NCBI GenBank assembly: GCA_026770575.1
Contig: MU657165.1
Coordinates: 644,085-708,084, forward strand
DNA length: 64,000 nt
Direction of reading: 5' to 3'
DNA from: Pelagophyceae sp. CCMP2097
Taxonomy: Eukaryota > Sar > Pelagophyceae
Part shown: positions 1 to 9,804 of the stretch, piece by piece
Layout of the letters: the number at the start of each line of letters is the position of its first letter
How positions within the stretch are numbered: position 1 is the first letter of the stretch
Notes under the pieces: generated by a model
The model's input: the letters and a program-made list of their open reading frames with translations, nothing else
Database searches by the model: none
Told to the model about the DNA's origin: nothing
Position numbers and translations under genes: made by a program

Positions 1-1
1 A

Positions 2-163
2 ACGTACGCCTTCCCCGACGTGCAAACAGACCTCGCCGAAGCCGTGAGGCACCTCGGCCGCGACTTGCGGCGGCGCGCGCCCGTGCACGACCGATTCGTC
101 GACTGGATGCCCGAAAGGCCGCGACGAGTCTACGACGAACACTGGGCCCACCTCCATTCCTAA
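2..163 (+). CDS. 3' end of an unidentified gene
   Basis: An open frame enters from the left edge in frame 2 and ends at a TAA at 161-163. The 53 visible residues are charged and helical, with Arg-rich and Trp-containing segments (for example FVDWMPERPRRVYDEHW). No domain is recognisable in so short a piece. The stop codon overlaps the stop codon of the convergent sulfotransferase gene by two bases, so the two genes have no intergenic space. The frame is judged coding because its composition is protein-like and it ends exactly at the neighbouring gene; this is inference. Confidence 0.5.
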   Translation, partial: TYAFPDVQTDLAEAVRHLGRDLRRRAPVHDRFVDWMPERPRRVYDEHWAHLHS

Positions 164-1029
164 ATTGATCTCGTCGTCGAGAGGCGGTCCGGCGGCGGCA
201 CCGTTGTGCGGCGCATTGTCGCGGTGTCCCTCCCGGTCTTGTCGCAGAAGTGCGTCTCGGATCTTGGGAAGGCGCCCGACGGCGCGGGCCTGCTGAGAAA
301 GGCGGCGAGCGGCGTCCAAGTGAGCCCCGCGGAGATGTTGACGACGAGGAGCTTGTGTTTGGGCACTTGGGCGAGGACGCGCCGCACGCCGCGGTGGTAC
401 GCGTGCGCGGCCTGTTCGAGGTCAGGGCAGACGACGCCGTACGTGAGGCACCTCGACGTCTTGACGTAGCGGTTGACGTCCAGCGTGCCGTTCGCATTCC
501 GCGGGCACTTGGGCGTCCCGTCGGCGTACTCGCGGTGGTAGCCGGCACGGACGGTAAGGATGATTTTCGCGTTTGGGTAGCGGCAGAGCGCTCTAGGCCA
601 GACGCCCCCCATGGGATCGTCGAACCAGGCGCCGCTGCGCCCCAGCACGGCCAAACCCTCCTCCTCGAGGCCGCGCCCGAGCCACTTCGACTCGTGGCAC
701 GTGGGCACTCCCAAAGCGCGCACGGCCGCGGCCACGGACCGCGTCGCCGTGCCGCCAAGGCCCGCGCCCAAGACCAGCGGCAGCGGCGACGTCTCGCCGC
801 GCAACGGGCACGTCGCGTCCTCCTACAGGCGCCGTTTTCGCACGACTCGGGACGAGCCCGGACGCACTTGGGCGAGGTGAAGAAGGCCCTTCTTTTCGAG
901 CCAGGTGTAGCAAGTTGCGTCGAGCCTCGGCTCGAGCTTCGGCTCGGGCGCGCCGCCGGCGTGGGCCTCGATGCGCCGCGCCGAAGATACCCACGCGGCT
1001 GCGGCGGCCAGCAGCCACCGACACGGCAT
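160..1029 (-). CDS. Sulfotransferase family protein, N-terminal signal anchor
   Basis: Two exons (1029-868, 822-160; intron 823-867, 45 nt, GTGCGT...TAG) encode 274 residues. The first about 20 residues (MPCRWLLAAAAAWVSSARRI) form a signal peptide or signal anchor. The second exon opens with a P-loop (LVLGAGLGGTATRSV) at the position of the 5'-phosphosulfate loop, followed by WFDDPMGGVW, the strand ILTVR and a C-terminal LLVVNISAGLTWTPLAAFL. This order is that of the PF17784-type (Sulfotransfer_4) family, which transfers sulfate from PAPS; the acceptor cannot be told. A Golgi/secretory location is inferred from the leader. An APS kinase, which makes PAPS, is encoded at 11305-12211. The exon lengths sum to 275 codons including stop. 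The stop overlaps that of the plus-strand gene. Confidence 0.8.
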
Positions 1030-1621
1030 CCGCGCGCCGCTCAGCAAGAGGCCTCGCGCCCGGCCCCGAGGATCGGCCCCGAGGCGCCGGGACACTAGCT
1101 TCAAGACCGGCGGTCCGCCGACGCTGCCTCGAGGTGACCCCTTCACTGAATGAAGTTCCTCTGACTCTGGATTCCAGGATATTTACAGGAACGAGTGGCC
1201 TGGACAGACGAGAGATTTTTGGGTTTTCAGTTTCATATCGATGACTAGAGTTCGTTCTACACTCCGAGACGCAGCCTGTGTCGTTGGCACCTGCCGATTC
1301 CGACGCAAGAACCGCCTCCTTCCTCATCCCTATCCCACCGCGACGCGGAAATCTACTTCAGCTCTGGTGGACTCTTTGTCACTGCTCGTCCACGCCCTGC
1401 TCTTCCACGACACGCGTCGCGTAAGCCATCCCACCGCGACGCGATGAGGCAGCTGGCACCGAAATCCACCACACACGAACACCACGTGAGGAAGCCCAAT
1501 GGGGCGGAACAGGCAGGACCGACGGCCAGGGATGGCTGACGGCCGCGAGGTTTAAAAAAAAAAGTGGCGGGTTTTCGGCGACCGCTTGAAAAAAAACAGG
1601 GGCGGGCGTCCGCGTGGCGCC
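1030..1621. other. Intergenic/5' region, no gene seen
   Basis: This 592-bp stretch lies between the start of the minus-strand sulfotransferase and the first exon of the next plus-strand gene. Short open frames exist on both strands but none has protein-like composition. It contains two copies of ATCCCACCGCGACGCG about 100 bp apart (near 1327 and 1428) and an A-rich tract at 1551-1562. It presumably holds both 5' ends. Confidence 0.4.
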
Positions 1622-3558
1622 ATGCTCAAGCTCCAGGCCATCTACCGGCGGAAGTGCGTCGCCCCCTCTTTCGCCGCCGCGGATCGACTTTGCGTAGGTA
1701 CGGGGCGCAGTCTGCCGACGAGACTTTCACCGACGGCACCAACATGGTCCAAACCAAAGACTGGTTCGACCGCCTCAGCCTCCTCGACCCGGCGGCCGTC
1801 CTCGACGGCGAAGACGCAGCACCCGGCGTCCGGAGGAGGCGGACGCCCGGCGTCCGAAGCGCACGCCTAGGCAATCGTCACGCTCTTAGTGCACGCCGCA
1901 GACGCCGAGGACTTCGAGCCGAGCGTCGTGCGCACGGGAGGCGGGCCGCGCCTCGAGTGCACCGCCACGGTGCGCGCACCCTCGTCGAGGCTCTCGACCG
2001 CGCCTCGATGCGCGATGCATTTGTAGCCCATGCCGACGGCAGACTTCGAAGACGAAACGGTGCAGACGCCCTCGCCGTGGGGCGCACGGCTCTGTCGGGG
2101 CCTCGTCGGACGCTATTTTCACCGCGGGCCGCAGGTCGTGCTGGCCTACAGCATCCTCGTGCCTCTGGAAGACTACTTCGACGCCCTGTGAGCCCTCGCC
2201 GGGACGCGGCGTCGATTGACGCACGAGGCAGGCCCGTGGGCGACGACGAGACGCACGAAGTCACGGTCACGCTCGCCGTGAGCGACGTCACGACGCGTGC
2301 GTGGCGAGTTTCTCGCCCTGCGCGCCACGCGCCACGTAGGCTCGAGCAACTGGATTCCTCGCAAGTGCGACACGCGCGCAGGGCTCGCGCACGAGCTCCG
2401 TGAGTCGATGAACTCTTCAACGGCGCGTCACTCGCCCTTTAGGCGCGCTCGCAAGAGTCCTCAACGCGGTGAGTCACGCATGCGTCGCCTCCTCGACGTC
2501 TGTTCGAAAACGTTTGTTCGGAAAACGTCTGTTCGAAGACCGGCCGCGCAGGGCGCGAGCGTCGTCTCGCCCGAGCCGGCAAACGTCACTTTTGATTTGA
2601 AGATCCTCCGTCCCTTTCTCGTCACGACCAAATTTCATGCGTGAGCCCCGCCTGCGCCGCGCGGCGTGCTTTGTGCCGTGCCGAGTGCTCAAATTTAGGC
2701 AAGCGGACGGGTCGACGCGCCTCGAGGTGGTCGTCAAGAACTGCCACGCCGCGCGGCACCTTGCCGTCGCCGACTTTGAGCTGGCCGTCGGCGGCGGCTT
2801 TTCCGCGAGCCCGCCGGCGACGGCGCCGCTGCCCCTGGAGATGGCGCCGCAGGACAAAGTCAGGCTCGAATTCGTCGTCCGCGCCGCCGACGGCGCCGCC
2901 CACGCCGCCCGCGAGCGCCCACCGGGCTGCCACGACGACGACGACGGCGAGGCGTGGGTCAATTCGCTCCTCCACCTCTGGATCAACTGGCACGACGGCG
3001 ACGGTGCGGCCGCGCCGCGCGACGCTTCCGAAAAAGATGGACGGTTTAGGCGCCCCGCTGCGCATCGTGCCGTCGAAGCACGCGATCCGGTGGCGCGTCC
3101 CGCGCGCGCCGCCCGCCGCCGTGGCGCCCGCCGGCCCGTTGCTGAGCGTGATCCGGTTTGATGTTCAAGCTGAGGTCGCCTCCCGAACGGCCGCCGTCGT
3201 CGACGCGGCCGAGGCGCTTGCGGACCTGCGAATCGCGCTGGCAGCGCCGCACCATCCGCGGCAATTCAAGAACGCCGGCCGCGCCGCCGCCGCGCGCGCG
3301 CCGGCGGAGAAGGCGTTTTCGGACGTTGGCGGCCTCGTCTCAATCGAAGTCGGGGCGCCAAAGTTGCCGACCCGCGTATAACACCCACCGCTCCCCGACG
3401 GACCACCCGACGTGCACCTCTGAGCCGCTCGGCGCCACCCTCGACCGGCGCGCCCCGCCTTGCGGAAGGTTTTCTTGCGGACCACATGGCACGCTGCGCT
3501 GCGCTTTTTCGGCGACGTATCGTCCCTTGAGCTCGAGAGCGCGGGCTGGGGACGATGA
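1622..3558 (+). CDS. Multi-exon gene of unknown function
   Basis: Five consecutive exons join in frame: 1622-1653, 1698-1827, 1871-1969, 2027-2187 and 2230-2275, with introns of 42-57 nt and donors GTGCGT, GTCCGG, GTGCGC, GTGAGC. They read MLKLQAIYRRKYGAQSADE, then segments such as DWFDRLSLLD and VVLAYSILVPLEDYFDAL. A further clear coding block lies at about 2650-2980 (VLKFRQADGSTRLEVVVKN, then WVNSLLHLWINWH), another at about 3045-3380, and a last frame ends at TGA 3556-3558 (RFFGDVSSLELESAGWGR). The blocks after 2600 look like immunoglobulin-like beta strands, as in trafficking-complex or arrestin-type proteins, but no family could be named. Junctions after 2275 are unresolved, and the 3' part could be a second gene. 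Confidence 0.55.
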
Positions 3559-3952
3559 TCTACGACCTGATCGACGTCTGGCGCGACACCGTCGAGGAGC
3601 TGGGCGGTGCGCACGCCGCGTGGCGAACGCGCACGCCCCGGAAACGAGTCGCTCGAAAGCAAGAACGAGAGTGGAGTCTTGGATGTTGGAGACCGAGGGA
3701 CGCTGCCGCGCGTCGACGCACCCTCGGCGACCACGTGTGCACATATGTCTTGTGCGAGAGGCCGCGGGAGCCTGCGCCGCTCGACGCGCGTTGGTCGTAG
3801 GCTTCCAAGGCTTCGTCTGCCTCGTCCTGGGCATGCTCGTCTTCGTCGGAGTCGTCCAGTACACGGTGACGAAGCGCCACGGCAGAACGGCCTTCGACTC
3901 GATGAACCGCCAGCGCGCCCAGCTCTCCAGACCCGCGGGCAGGCGCCGATGA
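3555..3952 (+). CDS. Small single-pass membrane protein
   Basis: Exon 1 (3555-3606) begins MIYDLIDVWRDTVEELG and exon 2 (3801-3952) continues with a hydrophobic helix (GFQGFVCLVLGMLVFVGVV) and a basic C-terminus ending RRR. The intron is 3607-3800 (194 nt, GTGCGC...TAG). The product is about 67 residues: a short soluble N-terminus, one transmembrane segment and a basic tail. The ATG overlaps the putative stop of the upstream gene, so it could instead be the 3' end of that gene read through another splice. Function unknown. Confidence 0.5.
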
Positions 3953-4274
3953 GGCGCACCTCGGCGCGGGGGCCACCGCTCCGTCTGCCGCGTGACGCTC
4001 TCACAAGAGGAGGCGCGCTCAAGGAGCCCTCGCTCATCTCGCTCGACGTAACTTTGAAGCTGTTTGAAGGCTCGCCGTGTCGGCCCCTCTTTTGGAATTA
4101 CAACGTGCGTCGATTGGCTGAATCGCCGGCAATGGCCGGCCGCGGTCTGCCGCGGCGGCGTTCCGACGCGTCTTGGCGGGCGCGGCGGCGGCGCGCGGCG
4201 GGACTGCATGTCCCTCCGGCGGCGCCCGGCCGCTGCGCCTCGTCGGCGACAGCGCGCGCGCCGAATGCGGCGCC

Positions 4275-7025
4275 TCAGGAGGAGACCTGGTCGATGAGTC
4301 CCTTGACGTTGGATGCGGCGACGACGTCGTACATGGCGCCTTCGAGCGGGATGCCCTCCTTGGAGAAGATTTTTTGGCGGTCGAGGATGAGGTCCAACTC
4401 GGCGTCGGTCAAGTCGGAGGCGTCGGCGGCCGAGTCCTGGGCGGCTAGTCTAAGAGAAATGTTGACGTCGTCAGTGAGCAAAGCGCGGAGCGAGTCGACG
4501 GTGAGGTCGCCTCTCGACCGGCGGCCCGCCTTGTTGTAGTCGCCGCCGGTGACGGCCATTCGCTCCAGCTTCTTCTTCGCAATCTGCTTCTCCATCATGG
4601 CAATCTCCACTGAGCCTGAAGTCAAAAAGCGGAAGACTAAGACGGGCCGCGTCTGACCGATGCGGTGGCACCGGTCCATGGCCTGAGAGTCCTGGTGCGG
4701 GTTCCAATCCGAGTCGAAGAGGATGCACGTGTCCGCCGAAGCCAGGTTGATGCCCAGGCCGCCTATGGGCAGGATTCGAAAAAGGATTCGAAAAAGGATT
4801 TGAAGAAGGATTTGAAAAAGGATTTGAAAAGCAAGACGCACCGGCGCGCGTCGAGAGCATGAATATAAACAGGTCGTTTTCGCCCTTTGGCTCGGCGTTG
4901 AACTCGTCGATCTGCCGCTGCCGCTCCGCCAGCTTCACGCTCCCGTCGATGCCTAGGCGAGCGGGGTGATGCCGTCTCGATTTCCCTTTCTCTTGCCGGT
5001 TTTCCTTTCTGGCACGGCCTCGTTACGGAAGTACTTCCAGCCCTTGCCTCGGAGGTAGTCCTCGAGGATGTTCAAGAGCTCGGTCATCTGCGAAAACAGC
5101 AGGACCTTGTGCTTGCCCGCCTTTAAGCGCGGGAGCATGCGCTCCAGCAGTCTGAACTTGCCCGACGCGTTGACCAAAGAGAGCGGGTTGGCGACGCCGA
5201 CGAACTCGCCGTTGGCGTCTGTGGGTTCGCCGAAGAGGAAGGGGTGGTTTGCGTTTTTTCGTTGATTCATCAAGAGGTTCATCTCAGAGACATCCTTGGC
5301 AGTCATCTGCACGCCGTGCTTCTCCAGCTCCGACCGCAGACGGTTCTGCAGCAAGAGCTCCTCGTACGTCCGCTGCAGCGGCGTCATGGCGGCGTAGACG
5401 ACGATCTCCTGCTTGGGGGGCAGCAGGCCCGCCAGGACGTCGGACTTTACGCGGCGCAGCAAAAACGGCCGGAGGATTTCATGCAGCTTGGTCACGATGC
5501 GGTCTTTCTGCTGCTCGCCCAGAATGTCGTCGACCTGCGTCTCCTGACCGATATTTCGGAAGCCGAACCAGGACTGGAAGACGCGCAAGTCGTCGAAGAT
5601 CTGCGGGTTGACAAAGTTGAGCAAAGACCTAGTTGCGCAAAGGTGGACTTCCGTTTCCGCAAAGGATATTCCCAGGATATTCCCAGGATATTCCCAGGAG
5701 CGCCTCAGATCTTAAAGTGCGACGCCATCCGAATCCGAGGCGCGAATTCGAGACGCACCAGAGCTCCTCGAGCGTGTTCTGGATGGGCGTGCCCGAGAGG
5801 AGGAGGCGGTTCTCGGAGTTGAGCTTCTTCAGCTCCCGGACGAGGCGGCAGTCTCGGTTCTTCACCCGTTGGCCCTCGTCGATGACCAGATATTTGAAGT
5901 GGAAGTGCGCCAGCGCGGCGCGGTCGACGATGCACATCTCAAACGACGTGATGATGACGGGGAAGTTCTCCTCCTGCGAGTGGCGGACCTGCAACGAGTC
6001 GGCCCGCATTTTCTTGCGGTCCTCTTTCGACCCATGGTACAACACGACTCGGATCGACGGCGTCCACTTGCGGAACTCCTTGATCCAGTTGGGCAGCGTC
6101 GCCAGCGGCGCCGCGATGATGATCGGGCCCTTGACCGACTTTTCACGAATGTGCGCCACCAGCGCAATGACCTGAATCGTCTTCCCGAGGCCCATCTCGT
6201 CTGCCAGAATCCCGCTCAGCCCGTTCTCGTAAAGAGTCGCCAGCCAGCGCAGGCCCTCGACCTGGTAGCCCTTGAGCTCGCCGCCGACCATGGCCACCGG
6301 TTGCTGCACCAAAGAAGTTTTTGCTTTCGCCTGCTTGCCAGTCGCCTCCCCGATCATCCCCTCGACCTTAGCCCGCTTCGCGCGGCCCTCCTCCGACTCG
6401 TCGCCCTTGCGCTTGCCGCCGGGAGCCTCGTCGGCGGCCTAGACACGACGCCTCTCGCGCACCCCGTTCAAAAAGGCCTCGTCGGCGAGCCCTCCCCTCG
6501 GAGGCCCCTCGGAGGCCCCGGCGGTTGGTGAGACGCGCCTTTTGCTCGCCCAGCTGCGAGTTTACGATGAACTGGCTGTACCTGCGGCGGCGCGCGGTAT
6601 TGAAACGCGCGCCCACGGCGGGCCGGCGGCCGACGCACTGCTCGGCCTTTGCGAGGAGCGTGTCGAGCTGCTGCTTCTTGGCGTCTTCCGACGCGTTGCG
6701 GTCGATGAGTAGCGCCGCCTGGTCGCCCTACGCGCGGGCGGCGCCGTCCACGCAGCCGACGCCGTTTCGAGCCGGCAGGCCACGGCGGGTGCCGCGGCCC
6801 GGAATAGCGTCGGGCGCACCTGCTGCGACGCGGCGGCTGCGCGCAGCAGCGTCGGCGCCACGGCGGCGTCCGCCGACGGGTCCTAGCACTTGCGTGAGGC
6901 GACCCTCGCCAAAGGCCCGGTGCGCAAAGACGCACGGCGTTCTGGTCCTCGGCGTCCAGCAGCGCCGCGACGCGCGCCTCCTCCAGCTCGTCGTCGTCCA
7001 CCGGTTGCGCTTCCGGGGCGCTCAT
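4275..7025 (-). CDS. SNF2-family chromatin remodeler, HELLS/LSH/DDM1 type
   Basis: Seven exons (7025-6936, 6882-6820, 6727-6566, 6438-5759, 5628-5027, 4952-4842, 4762-4275) sum to 732 codons, giving 731 residues. The ATPase core shows motif I DEMGLGKT, motif II DEGQ, motif [19 protein letters not shown], then [29 protein letters not shown] and the motif VI segment [12 protein letters not shown]. The short N-terminus, the YSQFI segment before the core, and the spacing between lobes fit the HELLS/DDM1 branch, which remodels nucleosomes to allow DNA methylation in heterochromatin. Motif II has Gln where the branch normally has His. Introns 4763-4841 and 5629-5758 contain short tandem repeats. 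A nuclear role is inferred from the family. Confidence 0.93.
4771..4831. repeat. Intronic 12-13 bp tandem repeat
   Basis: Five imperfect copies of AGGATTYGAAAAA fill most of the 79-nt sixth intron of the HELLS-like gene. They lie entirely between donor and acceptor. Confidence 0.85.
5664..5699. repeat. Intronic 12-bp tandem repeat
   Basis: Three perfect copies of GGATATTCCCAG lie in the fourth intron (5629-5758) of the HELLS-like gene. Confidence 0.85.
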
Positions 7026-7275
7026 CGGGCAGCCTATTCGAACTCAAGGGAGGTTTTCAAATGTCGCTTGATGACGTTTTGGCGGGGGGTCCAAACCAAA
7101 TCTAGTCCACCTTATCGAGGTTTCCGAGAGTCGCGCCGAGGCCGCCTCTGGGGCTCCGAGGAGGGCCCGCAAGCGCGGGATCCGGACGCGGCAGCCGGCC
7201 GCGTCGAGCGGCACTTTTGAAATCTCGAGATCCGAAAATCTTACGCAAGCAAGAAGCCGCCCTATCTAGCGCTCA

Positions 7276-8061
7276 ATGCCGCCGCGTGCGCCCGCCGCGG
7301 TCGCCCCCGCGCCGCCCGCCGTCGGTCCCACTCTGCCGACGGTGGCGCTCCGTCTGCCGACGGACGTGGCGCTGCAGATCCTGCTCTTCGTCCCCGGCGA
7401 AGCGGCGCGCATCCGCGCCACCGGCATCAGCGCCTGCTTCCTGGCGTGCCGCGCCGACGCGGCGCTGTGGAAACGCCTCGCGCGCATCGACGTGCGCTCC
7501 GGGGACCTCATCGACTGCGTCAAATTCGTCTGCAGCGACGGCTCGCAAAAGTCGTGGGGCAACGCCCGCGGCGGCGACGCTCGGTCGTTCATGGCGCTCG
7601 ACGCCGACGATTACCTCGTCGCGATTAGGCACCGCAAGGGCGACTCTTTGGATTGGCCCAGCTTTAAAACGCGCAAGGGGAAGCGACGCGACTTTGGGAA
7701 TCCTCAGGGTGGCCGCGCGCAAAAGGTGCTTCGAAACGAGGGCTCGGCGCCGATCAAGGGCATCCGAGCGAGGACCGCCGCCGGCGGCTGGCTGCGCGCG
7801 ATCGACGTCTCTCGCCACGCCTCAAAGCTCCATCCAGCGACCCGGGCCTCAGTGGACGCCCTTCGTCGAGCCTCGCGGTTGTTAGAGTTCGCCCTGTTGG
7901 GCCAAGAATTGCATCACGGCTGGGGAACCGCCAATGTCGTCGGTGCGCTTGGCGATGGCGCGGAAGAGCATGGGCGCTTCGAATCCCGTCTCCTGGTAAG
8001 CCCAGACCATGTTCGAAACGTCGGTCTTGTTGAAGGTGCCCATCTTTTTGGGCGCCTCTAG
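7276..8061 (+). CDS. F-box-like protein with jacalin-like lectin domain
   Basis: The frame opens with a low-complexity Pro/Ala leader, then an F-box-like segment (LPTDVALQILLFVPGEAARI, then CFLACRADAALWKRL). After it come strands resembling a jacalin-type beta-prism: DLIDCVKFVCSDGS, FMALDADDYLVAIRHRKGD, and APIKGIRARTAAGGWLRAID near the end. Such pairs are known as substrate adaptors of SCF ubiquitin ligases; the lectin part would be the target-binding end. The domain appears complete by about 7810. The open frame runs on to 8061 and so overlaps the 3' end of the convergent gene (stop at 7882); the true stop may be reached earlier through an unseen intron. The family calls rest on pattern only. 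Confidence 0.55.
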   Translation: MPPRAPAAVAPAPPAVGPTLPTVALRLPTDVALQILLFVPGEAARIRATGISACFLACRADAALWKRLARIDVRSGDLIDCVKFVCSDGSQKSWGNARGGDARSFMALDADDYLVAIRHRKGDSLDWPSFKTRKGKRRDFGNPQGGRAQKVLRNEGSAPIKGIRARTAAGGWLRAIDVSRHASKLHPATRASVDALRRASRLLEFALLGQELHHGWGTANVVGALGDGAEEHGRFESRLLVSPDHVRNVGLVEGAHLFGRL

Positions 8062-9495
8062 CGCGACGGCGGCGAAGAAATCTGGCGCGCTGTGTTTCGT
8101 TTGCGCATAGGCCATGACCATGTTCGCCAGATCCTGCGCGTTCAGCTGCCCGATTTTTGTAGACGCCACCAACGCGACGGCGTCGAATAACATTGGCGCG
8201 GGTTGCGAGGTTTTCGAAAACGCCCAGACGATGTTCGCGAGCTCTTGCGGCCGCAACCAGGACACGACCTTGATCGCCGCCTTTGCCACGTCGTCGAACA
8301 ACAATGGAGCGGCGACGTCGGCCGTCGAAAACGCCCAGACGAGGTTCGCCAGCTCTTGCGGCTTGAACGTGCCGAGCTTGATAGGGCACTCCTCCGCCAG
8401 CGCCTCGAACAACGCCGGCGCCTTGTGGCCCGCCTTTGCAAAGGCCCAGGCGGTGTTGGAGAGGTTCTGCGCGGTAAACGTGGCGATCTTCACGACGGCT
8501 TGATCAGCGACGACGCCGAAGAGGGTCGGGGCTTTTTGGTTCGCGTTTGCGAACGCCCACAAAATGTTCGAAAGAGCCTGCGGATTAAAAGCCGTAATCT
8601 GCTTCGGGGCCTCTTCGGAGATGGCACGGAACAGCTGCGGCGCAGAGACGTTGCAACGGGAAAACGCCCACGCAGTGTTGGCCAAAGCCTGCGGATTGAA
8701 CGTCGCAATCTTCCTCGGCGCTTCCGCGACGACGGCGGCGAAGAGCTCCGGGGCGTCGATCTCGAGCTTGGCGAGGCCCCAGCAGGTGTTTGCGATGCCC
8801 TGCGCGCTCCACTGCGCGGCGTCGTCGGTCATGCTTGCGGCGGCGCGTTGCGCCAGCTTTTGAAGCTGCGGCGTCGCAGACGGCTCGACGGAATGGCTCA
8901 GCGCACCGAGTTTATGGAAACACGTGGCCAAGTTGACGGCGTTAAAGTCAAAACCGTCGCTGTCGAAGAGCTGCAAAATGTCGGACGCGACCTCACTAGC
9001 AATAATCTGCTGGTTCAGCACAATCGCCAAAGACCGGCCCGTCGGCCGCGCAGCCGGCCCTCCGGACGGTTTCCTCTGTAAAGGCCGCGCGGAGCCGTCT
9101 TGGAGCGTGGGCTGCCTGAGGTGAAGCGGAGTGCGGGACGTGGCTTTTGGCGACGTGCGAGACTCCGCCGAGAGCGCGACGTCCATCGGTCGCCCATCGA
9201 GCATCGTCTGGTCCATTTTCCACGCGGCCTCCAGCTCCGCCGCGGCAACGGTGACGAAGGCAAAGCCGCGGCCCTCGCCCGTCGCGCGGTCGGCGGGGAC
9301 CGTGACGTTGATGACCTTGCACACAGACAGGAACGCGCGCCTTACTTGGTCCGCCGTCGCGGTCTTCGGCAAATTGCGCACGTACAGTTCCAACTCGGCG
9401 CCGCTCGAGGCGCAGCGGCGCGCGCCCGGTGCCTGGACGCCGGCGGGCCGCACGCGAGACGCGAGGCCCGCCAAGCGGCATCTGAGCTTGTGCAT
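7882..9495 (-). CDS. Organellar RNA-binding protein: RRM plus WAFA helical repeats
   Basis: A single exon encodes 537 residues. Residues 1-32 are Arg/Ala rich and acid-free, like a mitochondrial or plastid presequence. Residues about 36-108 are an RRM with RNP2 LYVRNLP and RNP1 GRGFAFVTV. From about 215 to 520 there are about eight 38-residue repeats of the form [F/L]-x-x-Q-x-L-[A/S]-N-x-x-W-A-F-[A/S]-x-x, each followed by A-P-x-L-F. This repeat is like the FAST/HPR/OPR group of organelle RNA-binding helical repeats, here without a visible C-terminal RAP domain. The likely role is binding one or more organelle transcripts (inference). No intron interrupts the array, unlike most genes here. 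Confidence 0.85.
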   Translation of the reverse strand: MHKLRCRLAGLASRVRPAGVQAPGARRCASSGAELELYVRNLPKTATADQVRRAFLSVCKVINVTVPADRATGEGRGFAFVTVAAAELEAAWKMDQTMLDGRPMDVALSAESRTSPKATSRTPLHLRQPTLQDGSARPLQRKPSGGPAARPTGRSLAIVLNQQIIASEVASDILQLFDSDGFDFNAVNLATCFHKLGALSHSVEPSATPQLQKLAQRAAASMTDDAAQWSAQGIANTCWGLAKLEIDAPELFAAVVAEAPRKIATFNPQALANTAWAFSRCNVSAPQLFRAISEEAPKQITAFNPQALSNILWAFANANQKAPTLFGVVADQAVVKIATFTAQNLSNTAWAFAKAGHKAPALFEALAEECPIKLGTFKPQELANLVWAFSTADVAAPLLFDDVAKAAIKVVSWLRPQELANIVWAFSKTSQPAPMLFDAVALVASTKIGQLNAQDLANMVMAYAQTKHSAPDFFAAVALEAPKKMGTFNKTDVSNMVWAYQETGFEAPMLFRAIAKRTDDIGGSPAVMQFLAQQGEL

Positions 9496-9804
9496 CCGGC
9501 GTGCTCACCGCTCGGACGTGGCGCGGCAACCTATGCCTGCGGTGCTACAGGATGGCCCGGGGGCGCAAGCCAACGCACCGCGGTCACGACTCGGACTGAC
9601 GCCTTCGCCGAAATCGCCGAAAGAAATCGCCCTCGCGTGAACAGACGCGTTGTGCGCCGCGACGCTCTCGCCTGACGGCCCGGTGCCTCGCGAGCCGACG
9701 CAGGCCACCTCCCGGAGTCAGAGAGAGACGCGTTCCAATCGTGGCCTCGGTTTGGAACCGTTTCACCGCGGGGGCTGAGGCACAAAGCATGAGGAAAGGG
9801 TTTT
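9496..9804. other. Spacer between two minus-strand genes
   Basis: These 309 bp separate the stop of the SSRP1-like gene from the start of the RRM repeat gene. No coding frame with protein-like composition was found. It should contain the 3' UTR of one and the promoter of the other. Confidence 0.4.

Noticed and set aside
2650..3560. Assignment to TRAPPC13
   Set aside because: One beta-rich segment (LEVVVKNCHAARHLAV) is similar in style, but the other conserved blocks of that family could not be found.
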